This document shows, one piece after another, positions 22,689 through 34,477 of a DNA stretch of 64,000 nucleotides; position 1 is the stretch's first letter; the number at the start of each line of letters is the position of its first letter. A program made the translations under genes and the position numbers. Origin of the DNA: Straminergon stramineum (taxonomy: Eukaryota; Streptophyta; Bryopsida; Hypnales; Calliergonaceae); contig OY987266.1 of the NCBI GenBank assembly GCA_963920665.1, forward strand, positions 25,594,248 through 25,658,247, read 5' to 3'. The notes under the pieces were generated by a model. It searched no databases. It was given only the letters and a program-made list of their open reading frames with translations, and was not told the DNA's origin.

Positions 22689-23079
22689 GGGAGGTGACCC
22701 ATTTTAGATCACCCCCCATTTGTGCAATGTAGACTATCTTTCCTATTAGGTAGTAATGGTGCACTATTAATTATGGCATAGTTCCCGATGTAGTTGTGGC
22801 ACATTATGATTGGCTACAAGACTCTCAATATTGCAACCAACCCTTGGTTGATTTTGCAACCAGCCCTTGGTTGGTAAGAGAAAGACCTGTATAACTAATG
22901 TGGGTCAAATATATTCTTGAGCTAAAAAATCACAAGAATTATGTTTTGAAAAATAAAATTTTGAAAAATTATAGAATCCTTCCCAATTCTATTTCTGTAC
23001 ATGGGAAAATTCTCCACTCAAGAAATCCTTCCTCCATATATGTGAAATTTATTAAGTGGTTGGAAATAGGTTGCCTCCC
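22689..23079. mobile_element. GGGAGGCAACC-type TIR element R5, 391 bp
   Basis: The ends are GGGAGGTGACCCATT and, inverted, GGGAGGCAACCTATT. The body aligns in inverse orientation with 50308-50691, sharing TTTCCAACCACTTAA and GCAAT(G/A)TAGACTA. Flanks TAA/TGA could be a worn 3-bp duplication (PIF/Harbinger-like), but that is uncertain. It has no coding capacity. Confidence 0.7.
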
Positions 23080-23289
23080 TGACTAAAATATTATGTCCTT
23101 TGATGTTAGATCTTGGACTGTATGTAACAAAAAATTTGCAAATGCATTTCCACTTGTGGAATGTGACGGTACTTTAGAATTTAATTACCAGAATTGCATG
23201 TACGAAATTTCATTAACCCTGGAACAATACTGAAGTATTCTTGGTTTCTGCGGGAATTGAATCTCTTTACTTCAATGTGGGCAAACTCA

Positions 23290-23420
23290 TGCCTAAGAAG
23301 ACTTTGCATGCCCCCACCTTCCACCATATAAACAGTAAATGAATATTTCTTTCTCTGTTTACTATAGAGATATCCTTCGTTATTCATGAGACGATTGTAG
23401 TCCTCAGCATCGTTCTACGG
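23290..23420 (+). repeat. Dispersed repeat R8, copy 2
   Basis: Partner of 22080-22205, sharing AAGACTTTGCATGCCCCCAC and the AGAGATATCCT region. Confidence 0.6.
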
Positions 23421-23491
23421 TTAATTTAGGAGGAAAAAGCCTGACTCCATTTCTCAAATCAAACACTTGGAAATTTCCTGGGAGATTTTAA

Positions 23492-24068
23492 CCCCTGAAG
23501 GGCCAAGGTACATTTCGGGCAGAAATTGTCAAAAACTGCCACTTTTTAGGGTAGCAAGAAAAAAATGAAAAAAAAAGTTTTTTTTCTAAATTTAACCGTA
23601 CAAATTTGAACTAGACTTCTTTGGAAACATGGACAAAAAATTTTAGAAACTTTGATTGCACGGATTGAAAGATTATACCATTTGAAGGTAGGTGAAAAAG
23701 TTTTTTTTGAACCTTGCCCGACATGGCTTGCAAACTTTAACTTCTTCTAGAATGAGATTCTTACATTAAATAGGGTTATTTTTTTGAACATTTTCATCTT
23801 GGATCATGTAAGCTACACATGTTCCAAATTTCAAAATCATAGGAAGAGTTTTGCATATGTTGCTCGAAGCTGCTGGAGTTGTCGCAAAGTTCAAGGCAAT
23901 ATAACTTTTGATCCAAACATCCAATTGTAAAAAAATTAGATTTTTAGGAAGGGGATACAGGGCTACACATTATGTCCAAATTTCATGAACATTTGACTAA
24001 AAATGACTTCGTAGGGGCCTACCCCTGATTTCTTGCATATGTTGAACAGACACTTGGTCCTTTACGAG
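23492..24068. mobile_element. TTAA-flanked element, 577 bp
   Basis: Perfect TTAA flanks (23488-23491, 24069-24072) bound CCCCTGAAGGGCCAAGG and, inverted, CTCGTAAAGGACCAAGTG. The body is homologous to 43225-44306, sharing GGCAATATAA(C/T)TTTTGATC, ACACATT(A/G)TGTCCAAATTT and GACACTTGGTC. Confidence 0.8.
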
Positions 24069-24738
24069 TTAAACAACAAATTTATAACAATTTGATAAGA
24101 GTAGTTAAACCTATAACACTCATCGATTCATCTTACTGTACATGAGTTATTGTGTAATAAAATTTTAGTATTTATTCTGTCACGACAATTCGAATATGAT
24201 TTTGCGCACAACAGAATACTTCCTTACTACGTTAAGAGATAAGATACAAATCCAGCATGCACAAAAGAACTGATAACTTCGGATAAACTTCTCATGTATA
24301 TGGACATGATACTTAGAATTTAGTTATTACACAATTATCAATTTCAATTCATTCCTCTATACACCTCCGGCACACCATAATCCTTCACGTTGTTAAATGT
24401 GCATGATTTTTAAGAACATTGGCAAATCCTCACCTGTAAGCCCGTCTCCATCCGAGTTTGCTTACGCAACGATTGCAATAATACATCACAAAAGTCCAGC
24501 AATTGCAATAATACCACAAATCCAGGAATGTAATAATACCACCGAGTATTATAAATCAATTTTAATAAATTAAACAATTGTAAGATGCTTGAATCAAGCT
24601 CTTAAGTCTACTGCTTGGGCGTAACGACGTTCCATCTCCATCCTCATATACAAATCCAACATTTGCAATAATTACACTACACGTATATCAGTGTTTACAA
24701 ACTGTAACAATAGTGGAATACTTTCAAAGTGTTGATCT
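24069..24738. other. Downstream flank of the LEA gene with a duplicated gene tail
   Basis: At 24607-24633 lies a second copy of the LEA 3' end, including CTACTGCTTGGGCGTAACG (antisense of the codons for VTPKQ and the stop). It is about 130 bp beyond the real stop. It is too short to be a gene and reads as a local tandem duplication remnant. CAATTGCAATAATA(C) is also repeated around 24475-24540. Confidence 0.6.
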
Positions 24739-26029
24739 CTACTGCTTGGGCGTAACGGCGTCCTTCGCGCTGTTAAAGGCGTTCGTCACGGCGTCTCCCG
24801 TTTGCTGAAGAACACCGCCAGCCGAGTCCTTCGCTTGCGTGGCTGTGTCCAACACAGTTTTCTGTGCACCTGCTGCGCTCGACTTCGCATAGTCGGCAGC
24901 TTCCCCGGCCTTGGTCTGAGCAGTGCCTGCTGTGTCAGCGGCAGCGCCCTTCGCTTGGGAGGTTTTGTCGCCCAAGAAGCTGCCCGTCTCACTTGCCTTA
25001 CTACCAGCAGCATCTTTCGCACCGAAGGCCTTGTCCTTCGCAGCGCCCGCGGTGTCGGCGGTCGTGTCGCCCACTTTCTGGGTGGTGTCCTTGGCGGCGC
25101 CCGTGGCCTCATTCGCCTTCGTCTTGGCAGCGCCTGTGGCGTCCTGCGCCTTGCTCTGCGCAGTTCCTGTGGCACTCTGCAAATAACCATTCAGCGGACC
25201 ACAGTTTTCAGTAATCTGATAATTTTCCAATTGGCAAAATTCAGATGCGCAAGCGAATTTTTTTCCTAAAAAGGACATGCCCGTCTCCGTTTAACTATTT
25301 TAAAATTATACAGAGCCTTGCCCAAATGATCAAAATTTTGCCAATTTAATCATTTAGCATCACCATATCGACATAAACCAAGGTAAGCGTCCACTTCGAT
25401 CACCGACCACTCGCGCGCTTTTCATATTCAATTGTTTGGTTCACAGAACGGAATTTCAAGGCATCTGGAATTCTCTAGACGACCATGCCATCATCTGGGA
25501 CCACACATCAATACCACTCCTCATTTTCGGCGCTTTCAGACATGAATTTGACCATCTCATTAACTTTTTTTTCCCGCATGTACCCAATTTGCATGCAGCA
25601 AGTGTATATCATAACTGGATCATGGATAGCATGAGATATAGGAATCAACACTCTCGGAGAACCGCACTACCTCATCCTACCTTCTCCCGCAACCACTCTC
25701 ATTGTAAGAGATCAAAATTACGATAACCTCGCAGACGGAATTATAGTGGTCACTCAACCATAGCACAACTGAAATCGAACAGTCCTACACAATCGCCCCA
25801 AATCTTTTTCGATCGCTATCCGCCAATCAATGTCATGCGGTGAATGCACATCCCCAAATCCAACGCAAACCCTCAATTCGACCATGCTACCGTACCGAAA
25901 TAACCCAATGTAATCAAGAATGTGTACCTTGGCCTGCGCTTGCGCCTGTCCAGCCTTCTCCTGTCCAAACCCCTTGGTCTCGTCGGCCTTCTTTCCGGCC
26001 TCGGCCTTGGTCTTATCGAAGGTCGACAT
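24739..26029 (-). CDS. Late embryogenesis abundant protein, group 3 (LEA_4-like)
   Basis: Two exons (26029-25928 and 25176-24739) with a 751-bp intron (GCCAAG|GTACAC ... TTTGCAG|AGT, phase 0) encode 179 residues. The protein lacks Trp and is almost entirely Ala, Lys, Thr, Gly, Asp and Glu. It carries repeated 11-residue blocks of the type TAQSKAQDATG, AAKTKANEATG and AAKDKAFGAKD, which mark group 3 LEA proteins. These are disordered in water, fold to amphipathic helices on drying, and protect membranes and proteins. No targeting peptide is evident, so a cytosolic location is likely. Exon 1 supplies MSTFDKTKAEAGKKADETKG and exon 2 the repeats. A start inside the intron region would give a spurious MSFLGKK N-terminus, but splicing restores one repeat frame. 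The upstream TATA box and ABRE support stress induction. Confidence 0.9.
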
Positions 26030-26191
26030 CCTGACTAGCTACAACTGGTATGAGAAAAATCAAAATGGGAACACTACAACTGACGGCTGAGACAGACAAA
26101 GTGATGGCAGTCGGTTCAAAGGAATTCCGGTGAAAAGATTGATTGACTGAGTGCTGTTGAAGTGTGAAGTACTCGTTGAGCTGATGGCTGC

Positions 26192-26199
26192 TTATATAA
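26192..26199 (-). promoter_or_regulatory. TATA box of the LEA gene
   Basis: TTATATAA lies in a palindromic CTTATATAAG about 165 bp before the LEA start codon. This implies a 5' leader of roughly 130 nt. Confidence 0.7.
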
Positions 26200-26225
26200 G
26201 AGGATTGAGGAGGAGAAGTCGATGT

Positions 26226-26236
26226 GCCACGTGTGC
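26226..26236 (-). promoter_or_regulatory. ABA-responsive element (ABRE/G-box)
   Basis: On the gene's strand the site reads ACACGTGGC, a full match to the ABRE core ACGTGGC within a CACGTG G-box. It sits about 30 bp upstream of the TATA box. bZIP factors of the ABF/AREB group bind such sites. A further ACGT core lies near 26405. The arrangement fits induction by drying or abscisic acid. Confidence 0.7.
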
Positions 26237-26486
26237 GGCGATGCGAGTGCTGGTGATTGCTGTCAAACGGAGCAGCAGGAGCGGAATGGGAGTGCCGCGT
26301 GGCGGCTGCTGAATTGCATCCGTGCCGCTCTCCGATTGCGCCACAGACCACTCTGGTTCTGACAATCCGCACTTCTGTTGTGTGCATGTCGGATGCTGAT
26401 CGCACGTAATGGAGAGTCCGGGAAGCGCGCGCGGGGACCGCAGCCGCGAGATGAGGCTGGACCACCGCCTTCCCGGTCCCCCCACG

Positions 26487-26945
26487 CCATGGCCACACAC
26501 CCTCCCCGTCCATTGATCTGATCTGGATACTGCACTCTTCATTCTATTTAGTGTTGCTTCTCAAATAGGGTTACCCCTGCAAACATTGGGCTACATTAAA
26601 TAGATCTTTTATTATCGATTACTGTAGATTAAACAATAATCTTTACAAATTGTCTATTGTGCCATTGAAATAATTTTGCATAATATAGATGACAATTGTC
26701 ATTTTTATGTATTTATATAATTAATATTCCATTCTTATACAATCCCAATTGAGCACACTAAATTTCAATTTCAAAAAAATCCAAATTTTATTTTTGGTGA
26801 ATTGTTTCATTTAATAGTACTGGTTTTATATGATACTCAATTGAAAAATATGGGTGATGAATTTTCTAAAATTCTATAGCACGAATATGTAGGAAACATC
26901 TATACACACGTCTTCTATATTTACCCTCCCCCAGTAACTCCTCAC
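26487..26945 (+). repeat. Left arm of a large inverted repeat (R7)
   Basis: It matches the reverse complement of 33322-32862: CCATGGCCACACACCCTCCC, TTTAGTGTTGCTTCTCAAAT, TTTTGCATAATATAGA and ATTGAGCACAC(T/A)AAATTTC. The arm starts about 290 bp upstream of the LEA TATA box, so it may overlap the distal promoter. Confidence 0.8.
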
Positions 26946-28205
26946 CACCCAATTTGATCAACCTTTTTTACAAGGAGCATGTGGCTTAACCAAACGACCA
27001 AATGACAAGTTTTTGGCAACTTAGCAATTTGGGGGAGCTCATTACAAATGGAATTTTTATTTGTTTTCTTTAAAAATTTCATAGAACATGTGTCCGCGGA
27101 GTAGCTTTAAGGCTCAACAATTTTCATAACTTGAAAATACATGGTTAAAAAGTTATTATGTGATATGTAGTTTTCATTGCTTAGCAGGCAAGCCGGGCAA
27201 CAAAAAAATCACTTTTTTCTTAAACAAAATTTTGAAATTGTTTTTCTAGATTTATATATATAGCGTTGAATCATTCCATTTTGATTTATGAGATGAAAGT
27301 TATGAGGAGTTTTAATTGTGGGTAGTTTGCGGATAGTTGTGGAATCTCCACAACAAAATAAACTTTGAAAACCTTTAATTAACTCAATTTTCAATGTTTT
27401 TGGGAAAAAAAATATGTTAGGTGTAGATTGTTTATTACAACATTTATTTACCACCATTGGAATTGGCATTTTTCAATTCCATAACTAAATTTTTTTAAAT
27501 TTAGTATTTTGAATCATTCTCTACTTCTTTCGACTTATTATTTTTTTCCTATATGATGTACCATTAGATGATATTTGGAGAAATAAGGGGCTATTTCAAA
27601 CCTGTTTTCCATGTTCCCATAACAATGAGGGCACGACTGGGTGTTGCCAACCATCATAAATACTAAAAAAGAAGTTTTTTTGTCCTGAAATTGGAAAAAA
27701 GTCAAATTTTTTTTAAAAATAAAGTAAAGTTTTGATGTGGCCAATGCCTAACCACATCAGCATTGTTGCAATGGCGTAGTTCAGCAAGTTCCCCACTGTC
27801 AGGAACTGCAAGGAACTTGTAGTCTTCTATTTGGTCCAAATCTCATCTAATGAATTCCAAATGATCTAAAAAATTTTAAGCGTACTTCCCTTGAATAATA
27901 AATCCAAAGAGTTACAACCATTTTGGACATTTTTTCATCATGATCTCACCTTGTAAAGTGTAGCTACCCCGATTTTTGCAAGGCAAAAAAAAGGATTTTT
28001 GTCACTTCAAATGCTAATATCTTGCAATCTATAAGGTGGAAATTTCTAAAAAAAATTCCACACTTTCTCAAACCAATATGCTACAAAATCCTATGGCTAC
28101 ATGTGTCCCCAAATGGGTTTTTTCCAAAATTTGGTACTTGTACTAGAAATAGCAGTTCTAGAGCATTTTTGGTCAAAACATAGTAAAAAAACTTTACAGG
28201 ATAAT
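26946..28205 (+). mobile_element. Diverged R4-type TTAA element (copy a)
   Basis: The body aligns with the R4 copies at 28398-30237 and 61136-62059: TTTTCTAGATTTATATATA, AATCATTCCATTTTGAT, TGTTTATTACAACATT, AATATCTTGCAATC and TTGGTACTTGTACTAG. The left end (CCAAACGACC near 26990) and right end (near 28200) are eroded, and an R10 repeat lies inside it. Confidence 0.65.
27733..27860 (+). repeat. Dispersed repeat R10, copy 2
   Basis: Partner of 9678-9800, embedded in the diverged R4 copy. Confidence 0.5.
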
Positions 28206-28397
28206 GCAATTTCCCTCGTAAGGCACATTGTCCTTTGGAAGATCCTCTATTTGAATATAAAAGCTACCTTCTTCATGAATTGGAAATTTTTTCCCCTCTA
28301 CATTTGGTGGGCAAAAGGTTGAGATGATAAGGTTTGATCATGCGGAACCATAGTGATAGTAGGACATGTTCCGTCTCCTTGGGCAATGAGGGGTTAA

Positions 28398-30237
28398 CCC
28401 CTAAAGGACTAGGATGCATTTTTTTGACTTCAATCATAGAAATTTTGGCCAGGTACGTAGCTAGAGATTTCCATATTTATGGCCCAAATTTTTATAGAAG
28501 GTGGGACAAGGAATATCTTTCGTACACATGAAATTTCAAGTCATTTGGAAATATGAGTAAAAAGTTATGGCCAAATATGTTACTTTTTTCATAAAGGGGC
28601 AATCCGGGCACATTAGAAAAAATTACTTTATGCAAAAACAAAAATTTGAAATTGGTTTTCTAGAGCTATATATACATGGAAAGCTTTGAATCATTCTATT
28701 TTGATCAACGAGTCAAAAGTTATGAGGATTTTTTATTTGTTGGCAGCTAAGGATTCTCTACTCTAAAATAAACTTTAACCCCAACACCACTGAGGCCTAT
28801 TTTTTGCAATAAACACACTCATAACTATCATTTCTGTAGCAAAGAGTAAAAGCATTTGAAAATTGTATTTTTTTTCCACATCCAACCATAGGATCTCACA
28901 CCTAACAAGTATGATAATGTGGGGAAAAAATTTCAAAAACTTTGGACATACAAATTGTAGAGTTCAAAGTGAAAAAACAAGTTTTTTAGCACATTGCAGG
29001 ACTAGATTATTTGACTTTGAACCTTCTTAATTTTAATTTTTTGAAACTACATATTTCTGAGCTTTAAATCTTTATGGTAGAAACTTGGATTGAGTGTCTA
29101 GAGAATAAAAAAGAGAATACAAAAGAAAATCATTTTTCTTCTTAAAAAATTATTAAATAGAAGTAGGTACAAGATAGAAGGAAAATCTAAATTATGAATA
29201 TTTCTAAGATGGAATTAAAATGCACTTATCCTAGTGGTGAGATTGTTCTAGCAAACAAATTGAATCATATAGAACTTTTTTCTAAAATTGTAAAAATTGC
29301 ATTTAGAAATGAATCCCACAATTTATTTTTTCAAGAAGCTGCTCTAATTGCCCCACAAAACAAGATTGTCCATAACTTTCTCACAACAAATTCAAATGGA
29401 ATGAAACAAAGCTTTCCATGTAGACAAAAATATAATCTATAAGGAAATAAAATTCAAAAAATAAAATTCAAAATTTTGAATTATTTTTTTGCTCCCCCCC
29501 TTTCCCTTGTTTTGAGCTTATTTGAGCATAACTTTTGTTCCTAGGCATTGAATTAAAAAAATTATATTCTCACAAAGCTAATCAATTTTTCTATCTTAAA
29601 AAGGAATTTCAAAAAATCAGGAAAAAAATTGAGACTATAGGTATGTGTCCAAAATCCCATTTGTCCCTTGAAGGAACAATGGTCCTTTAGGGGGGTAAAG
29701 TCCTTTATCTTATTCCATTTTCAATATTTTTGGAAAAAAATAAAACCATAGGATGTAGATTGTTTCTCACAACATTGAAACCATTAGGATTAGCATTTTT
29801 CAATTCCATAATTAAATTCTTAACAATTTCTTATTTTGAATCATTCTCTACCATTGTCTAGCTAGTATTTTTTTCCTATATGTTGTGCAATTCCAAATGA
29901 TTTGAAAATTTCAAAGCATGTGTCCAACTTGTCTACGAAAAATAATCAAAGGAGCACCACCATTTTGGACATTTTTTCATAGAAAGTGAGCTTCTGAAGT
30001 ACAACTACCTTGTTTTTTGCAAGGCAAAAAAATGATTCTAGTGAATTTGAATGCTATATCTTGCAATCCACGTAGTGGGAATTTCTGAAATTTTTACCAC
30101 ATGTTCTCAAGTCAGTATGCTACAAGATCCTATAGTTACATGTGTCAAGAAAAAAAATTTCAAACATTTGGTACTTGTACTAAAAATGGTAGTTCTAGAG
30201 CATTTTCGGTGAAAATATAGTCAAAGAAATTTAGGGG
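28398..30237. mobile_element. R4 TTAA element interrupted by an R3 element
   Basis: Perfect TTAA flanks (28394-28397, 30238-30241) bound CCCCTAAAGGACTAGG and, inverted, CCCCTAAATTTC. Total length is 1840 bp. Subtracting the nested R3 (916 bp) and one 4-bp duplication leaves 920 bp, against 924 bp for the uninterrupted copy at 61136-62059. Non-coding. Confidence 0.9.
28779..29694. mobile_element. R3 TTAA element nested in R4 (916 bp)
   Basis: Flanks are TTAA (28775-28778) and GTAA (29695-29698). Removing it joins AAATAAACTTTAA to AGTCCTTTATC, the sequence found uninterrupted at about 61507-61525. It is collinear with the R3 copies at 13966 and 56572. No transposase is encoded. Confidence 0.9.
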
Positions 30238-30241
30238 TTAA

Positions 30242-32856
30242 GTCATAGAAATATGATATATGAAGAGTTCAATGTGAGGTGTTGTATGACCAAATTCTAT
30301 AAACTAGATATCTCTATGTTTTATCTAGATTTTGATCAAGTAAGGAGACCATCATGCTCAAATGTGGGTCATTGCAAGAAATACTTACAGCTTTAGTTCA
30401 AAAAGGCCTTTTTCATTGAATATTGTGACTTTTGGAATAATAATTTTTTTAAATAAAATAAATTATGAATAATTTATAAAGAATTTAAAATAGAAATTTT
30501 CTAAAAATGCAGACCTAGAAAAATTTATCTTTAAAATTTATGCAGAAAAAAACACAATGAAAAGTGCCAAGAAAAATGGAAAATGAACACTTTGATACTT
30601 GATTTTTAGAAAATAGTAAAATTAAATAAAAATCCAAAATCCCAAAATCCATTTTTTCTAACTAGATGATACTCCTTCTCAACTATTTTCATCTTTGGGA
30701 AAAAACAATTGACGATGTTCTCTACACTTGTTCAAAGGTAGTGCACTTTGAGCACATGTGAAAGGTGGTGTAGATAGACTATTTGGCACATTATTTTTGG
30801 ATTTTTGATATATATATTTTGTTGTCCTTTTTCGATGTTTTGTAGGTTGTTTTAGAGTTTAATCTCCAATTTGGTAGTTTTATAGATATTTTTTCAAGTT
30901 GGAAGTACAATTTTTGGGTTCAATTTTGGTGTGATATTAAGATAAATATTTGAAATAGGAGTCTTGTTGATGATTGTGGTTTTCAAATTAGGTTTTATTG
31001 ATCAAAAGATCATTTACAAGGTATTAGTCCTAGTTGGCAACTAGCCAGTAGTTAAGCCGAGTTGGAATTGAGTGCGGAGGTTGTGGCATTTAGTTTTGAG
31101 CATGGTTCCAATTTGGTAGTTTCGGTGCAGTTAGGTTGTTGTCTTCTCCAAGTTTGTAACCGTTAGTCTTGGATCCCTATTAGGTTGTTGTCTTCAAGTT
31201 GAAAATCACCCACTATTGAGTGAAAGTCCAATATGAGTCCCTACTAGTGAAGCCATGTATTTCATGTTTTCTATGTTGTATTCAAGTTTGGGATGTTTGT
31301 GTGTGCTAATTGGTTGAGCTAAGCGATGTCTGAGTGTTTTTGGAATGGTAATGGTTGTGTCTTGGTTGGAGAATGTTTAGTAGTTGGAAAGTTCATGAGT
31401 GTGAGCAAGTTGATGAATTAAAGCTATGAAGATTTTCGAAGACCTAGTTGGAAGTTACATAGTGATGAGAATCAAGTGTTCTAATTAGAAAAAGAATGTA
31501 AGAGCATAAAAAAAATCTAAAATGTTAATTATGGAAGTAATGAGACAAAGAGTAGAACTGTAAGGCAAAATACTATTTGTAACAATGATTTATTCACCAA
31601 TTTGGTTAATCTAATTGAACAATTACATATCAAATTGGTTAAGTGTGTGTGTGATGTTTGTGTGAATTCAATGGAATAAAAAGATTTGATGTATTAAATG
31701 GAAAGTAGTTGTTTGCATGTGAATTGAGTTTTACAAGTCCAAATTGAGAAAGAATCTTGTGTGAAGATTTTATAGTGATAAAGTTCACAATGGGAAATAT
31801 TTTGTTAAGTATAGATAAGTCTAAAATTATAAAAATCAATTCCAAGTAGGTTAAAAAGAGTTTTAAGTTCTATAGTTGTCAAAGTTTCGTGAAACCAAAT
31901 TGCATCTTGTATGAAAAGAAGGTCAAGTTGGTGCAACAAAAGACAATGGTTCCCCTAATAGAAGACAAAGATCAAATTGATAAGATTTGGCCCAAGTTGA
32001 AAGCTTAAGAGCCATACCAAGTTGTATTAGGCCAAGATTGATTTACAAGCTGAAGTGCCTCAATCAATAGAGCAATCAATGGAGTTTCAATTTGGTAGTG
32101 AAAGATTCCAAGGAATTAAGAGAAAGTATAAAGAATAAAGATAAAGAACAAATTGGAAGATTTCTTCACCCTTGTGGCCATTAAGAATGGAGTGATGGAA
32201 TTTAGCAATTAGTATTATAGCGTGAGGTTCACAATTTGAATGTGGTTAAGGAACATTTACCTTCTTATTCTTTGGTTGCAATGTAGTACAAGGAATTAAT
32301 TGGAAACAATCCTATTTAATAATCTCTCGTAGAACAAACTTTACTCTTTAGCTTGTTTATTCGAATTTGGGTACCAAGCTTATCTACAAGTGGAAATTTT
32401 ATTATTTTTAGAAAATCTCTTTGGAGCTTGTGTAACTTTGATAGAAGTACTTATATACCAATTTTGAGTTTCAAATTCACATTTAGGGGTCAAAAATAGT
32501 ACTAAATCCCTCCTAAATTGCTAAAGTAATCATCCAATAGGATTTTTCTAAAAATAGTAAAATAATCTGAAAACATGCAAAAAATGACTCAATGTCTACA
32601 ACTTCTATATGTTCATTCATTTCAAATTTCATGCAAAACTAACATACAACAGAAAATTTAGGAGCAAAGAAACAACTCTTTGAGGACTAGGGGACAAAAA
32701 ATAAGACAAGTGTTTCTTGTAATCACCCATGTACAAAATTAGTCAAAATGTGAGGATCAAATAGTAAAATTTAGTTAAAATATAAAGATATCTAATTTAC
32801 AAAGTTGGTCATACAACACCTCACATTGAATTCTTCATAGGTGATATTTTTGTTAC
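30242..32856. mobile_element. 2.6-kb TIR element R6, no transposase seen
   Basis: The ends are inverted repeats of at least 100 bp: GAAGAGTTCAATGTGAGGTG and TTGTATGACCAAATTC on the left, complemented at about 32780-32845. TTAA lies at both edges (30238-30241, shared with R4, and 32857-32860), but the ends start with GT rather than CC. The interior has no frame above about 70 codons. Iterated phrases such as TTAGGTTGTTGTCTTC (31130-31190) suggest a decayed or non-coding body. Confidence 0.65.
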
Positions 32857-32861
32857 TTAAT

Positions 32862-33322
32862 GGGGAGAATAAACAGAAAATAGATGTATGTGAATGTTTC
32901 CTATATACCTATGCAATCCAATTGAAAAAAAATTCATCAACAATGTTTTCAATCAATTATTTTGTCAACATTAGCTCTACTAGTAAATGAAACAATTCAT
33001 CAAAAAAGAAATTTAGATTTTTTGAATTTGAAATTTTGTGTGCTCAATTAGGATTTCATAAGAATGGAATGTTAATTATGTAAAGACAAAAAATGCAAAT
33101 TTTATTCTATATTATGCAAAATTATTTCAATGTCACAATAGACAATTTGTAAGATAATTGTATCTTGTTCTATAGTCTACAATAGTTGATGATAAAAGCT
33201 CTATTTAATTTAACCCCATGTTTGTAGAAATAACACTATTTGAGAAGCAACACTAAATAAAATGAAGAATGTGATATACAAATCAATGGATGGGGAGGGT
33301 GTGTGGTCATGGCATGGATACT
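32862..33322 (-). repeat. Right arm of the large inverted repeat (R7)
   Basis: This inverted partner of 26487-26945 ends in CCATGCCATGACC when read on the minus strand. The two arms enclose about 5.9 kb made of the R4, R3 and R6 elements. Confidence 0.8.
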
Positions 33323-34470
33323 CTACAATACTTCACCCAAAGTTTGTAGTGGTATGATGGTGTCCCATACATTATGAACACCATGAATGGCAAAGACCAT
33401 ACTACAAAAGTAATTGAAACACTATTCAAAGTAGAAAGAAAAAACTTAATCATTGTATAGTATGGATTCCTTAAATCATGAGAGCAATATATATACTAAA
33501 AAAAATTTCAAAATACATAGACAATTCACTGAAGATGAATAACACACTTTGAATAATTCATAATTATTTCAAACCTATTGGCCCAATATCCCTAAAGTTT
33601 TGCTAGCATTTGAGTTCCAAGTACAATTTCCAACATAAAACAAGTGTTTTCAATGCTTTTATCATTTTTGTTTTTTTCCGCAAACCCTCCAATATTACTC
33701 TTTGTACTATCTTCAAAATGAATCCAATCACCCCTATATTTACATAATTAGCATAAGATTTTTAATCATTTTTTTAACAAAAACTACCACTTTTCTTGAT
33801 GAAGTCATATGAAACCTTAGATCAATGGGTTATGTTCCCCTTGAAGTCTAGTTATGGTGGTAGAATTTTCATGTCAGTCCAAGTTGTTTTGAATGTTTTA
33901 GAACGATTTGAAGTTCAAAATTTGGGTATTTGTGAATTACGGTGAACTTTGGCAACTTGTTTTTTCTATATACACAGTACATTTCCAATAATGTTTTTAG
34001 GAAAGTTGTGCATACTAGTCTAGTTTGTGTGGTTAAAATTACATATCAATACAAGAAGTTATGAATAACTAAGAAGTATTTTAGTAGAAGGAGGTTTAGC
34101 CTTAGATGTGTTTTTTTGCAACTTTTCTTGCTATTTTTTGACATTTCAAAGCCATTTTGCTAACACAATGAGTCAATTGAATGATATTTTCTTTCACTAG
34201 CATTTTTGTATACTCATTTAAACGCACTCTATAGTTAATTTTTTTTTCATTTGAGTAGGTTTAAAAATCGAATTTCACCTCCAAATGTGTTGCAAGGAAA
34301 ATTGCAAAATCCTTTCTCAACACTAAAATATTATAATCCTGCAATCTATAAGGCCAAATGACTCCAAATTTAATTCACATCATCTACAACATGTATAGTA
34401 TAAGATTGTATAGTTGAGATTTCTATACCTTAGTGACATTTAGACCTATAACACTTCAAAAGCAATGATG
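33323..34470. other. AT-rich DNA, no gene supported
   Basis: Only short frames; no clear element ends. Confidence 0.4.
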
Positions 34471-34477
34471 TTTTTAA

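Noticed and set aside
24786..25269. Other-frame proteins over the LEA exon (134, 155, 116 and 87 codons)
   Set aside because: They are shadows of the G+C-rich repetitive LEA frame.
26013..26542. Minus-strand frames of 166, 116 and 90 codons upstream of the LEA start
   Set aside because: They cover the promoter with its TATA box and ABRE, and no domain is visible.
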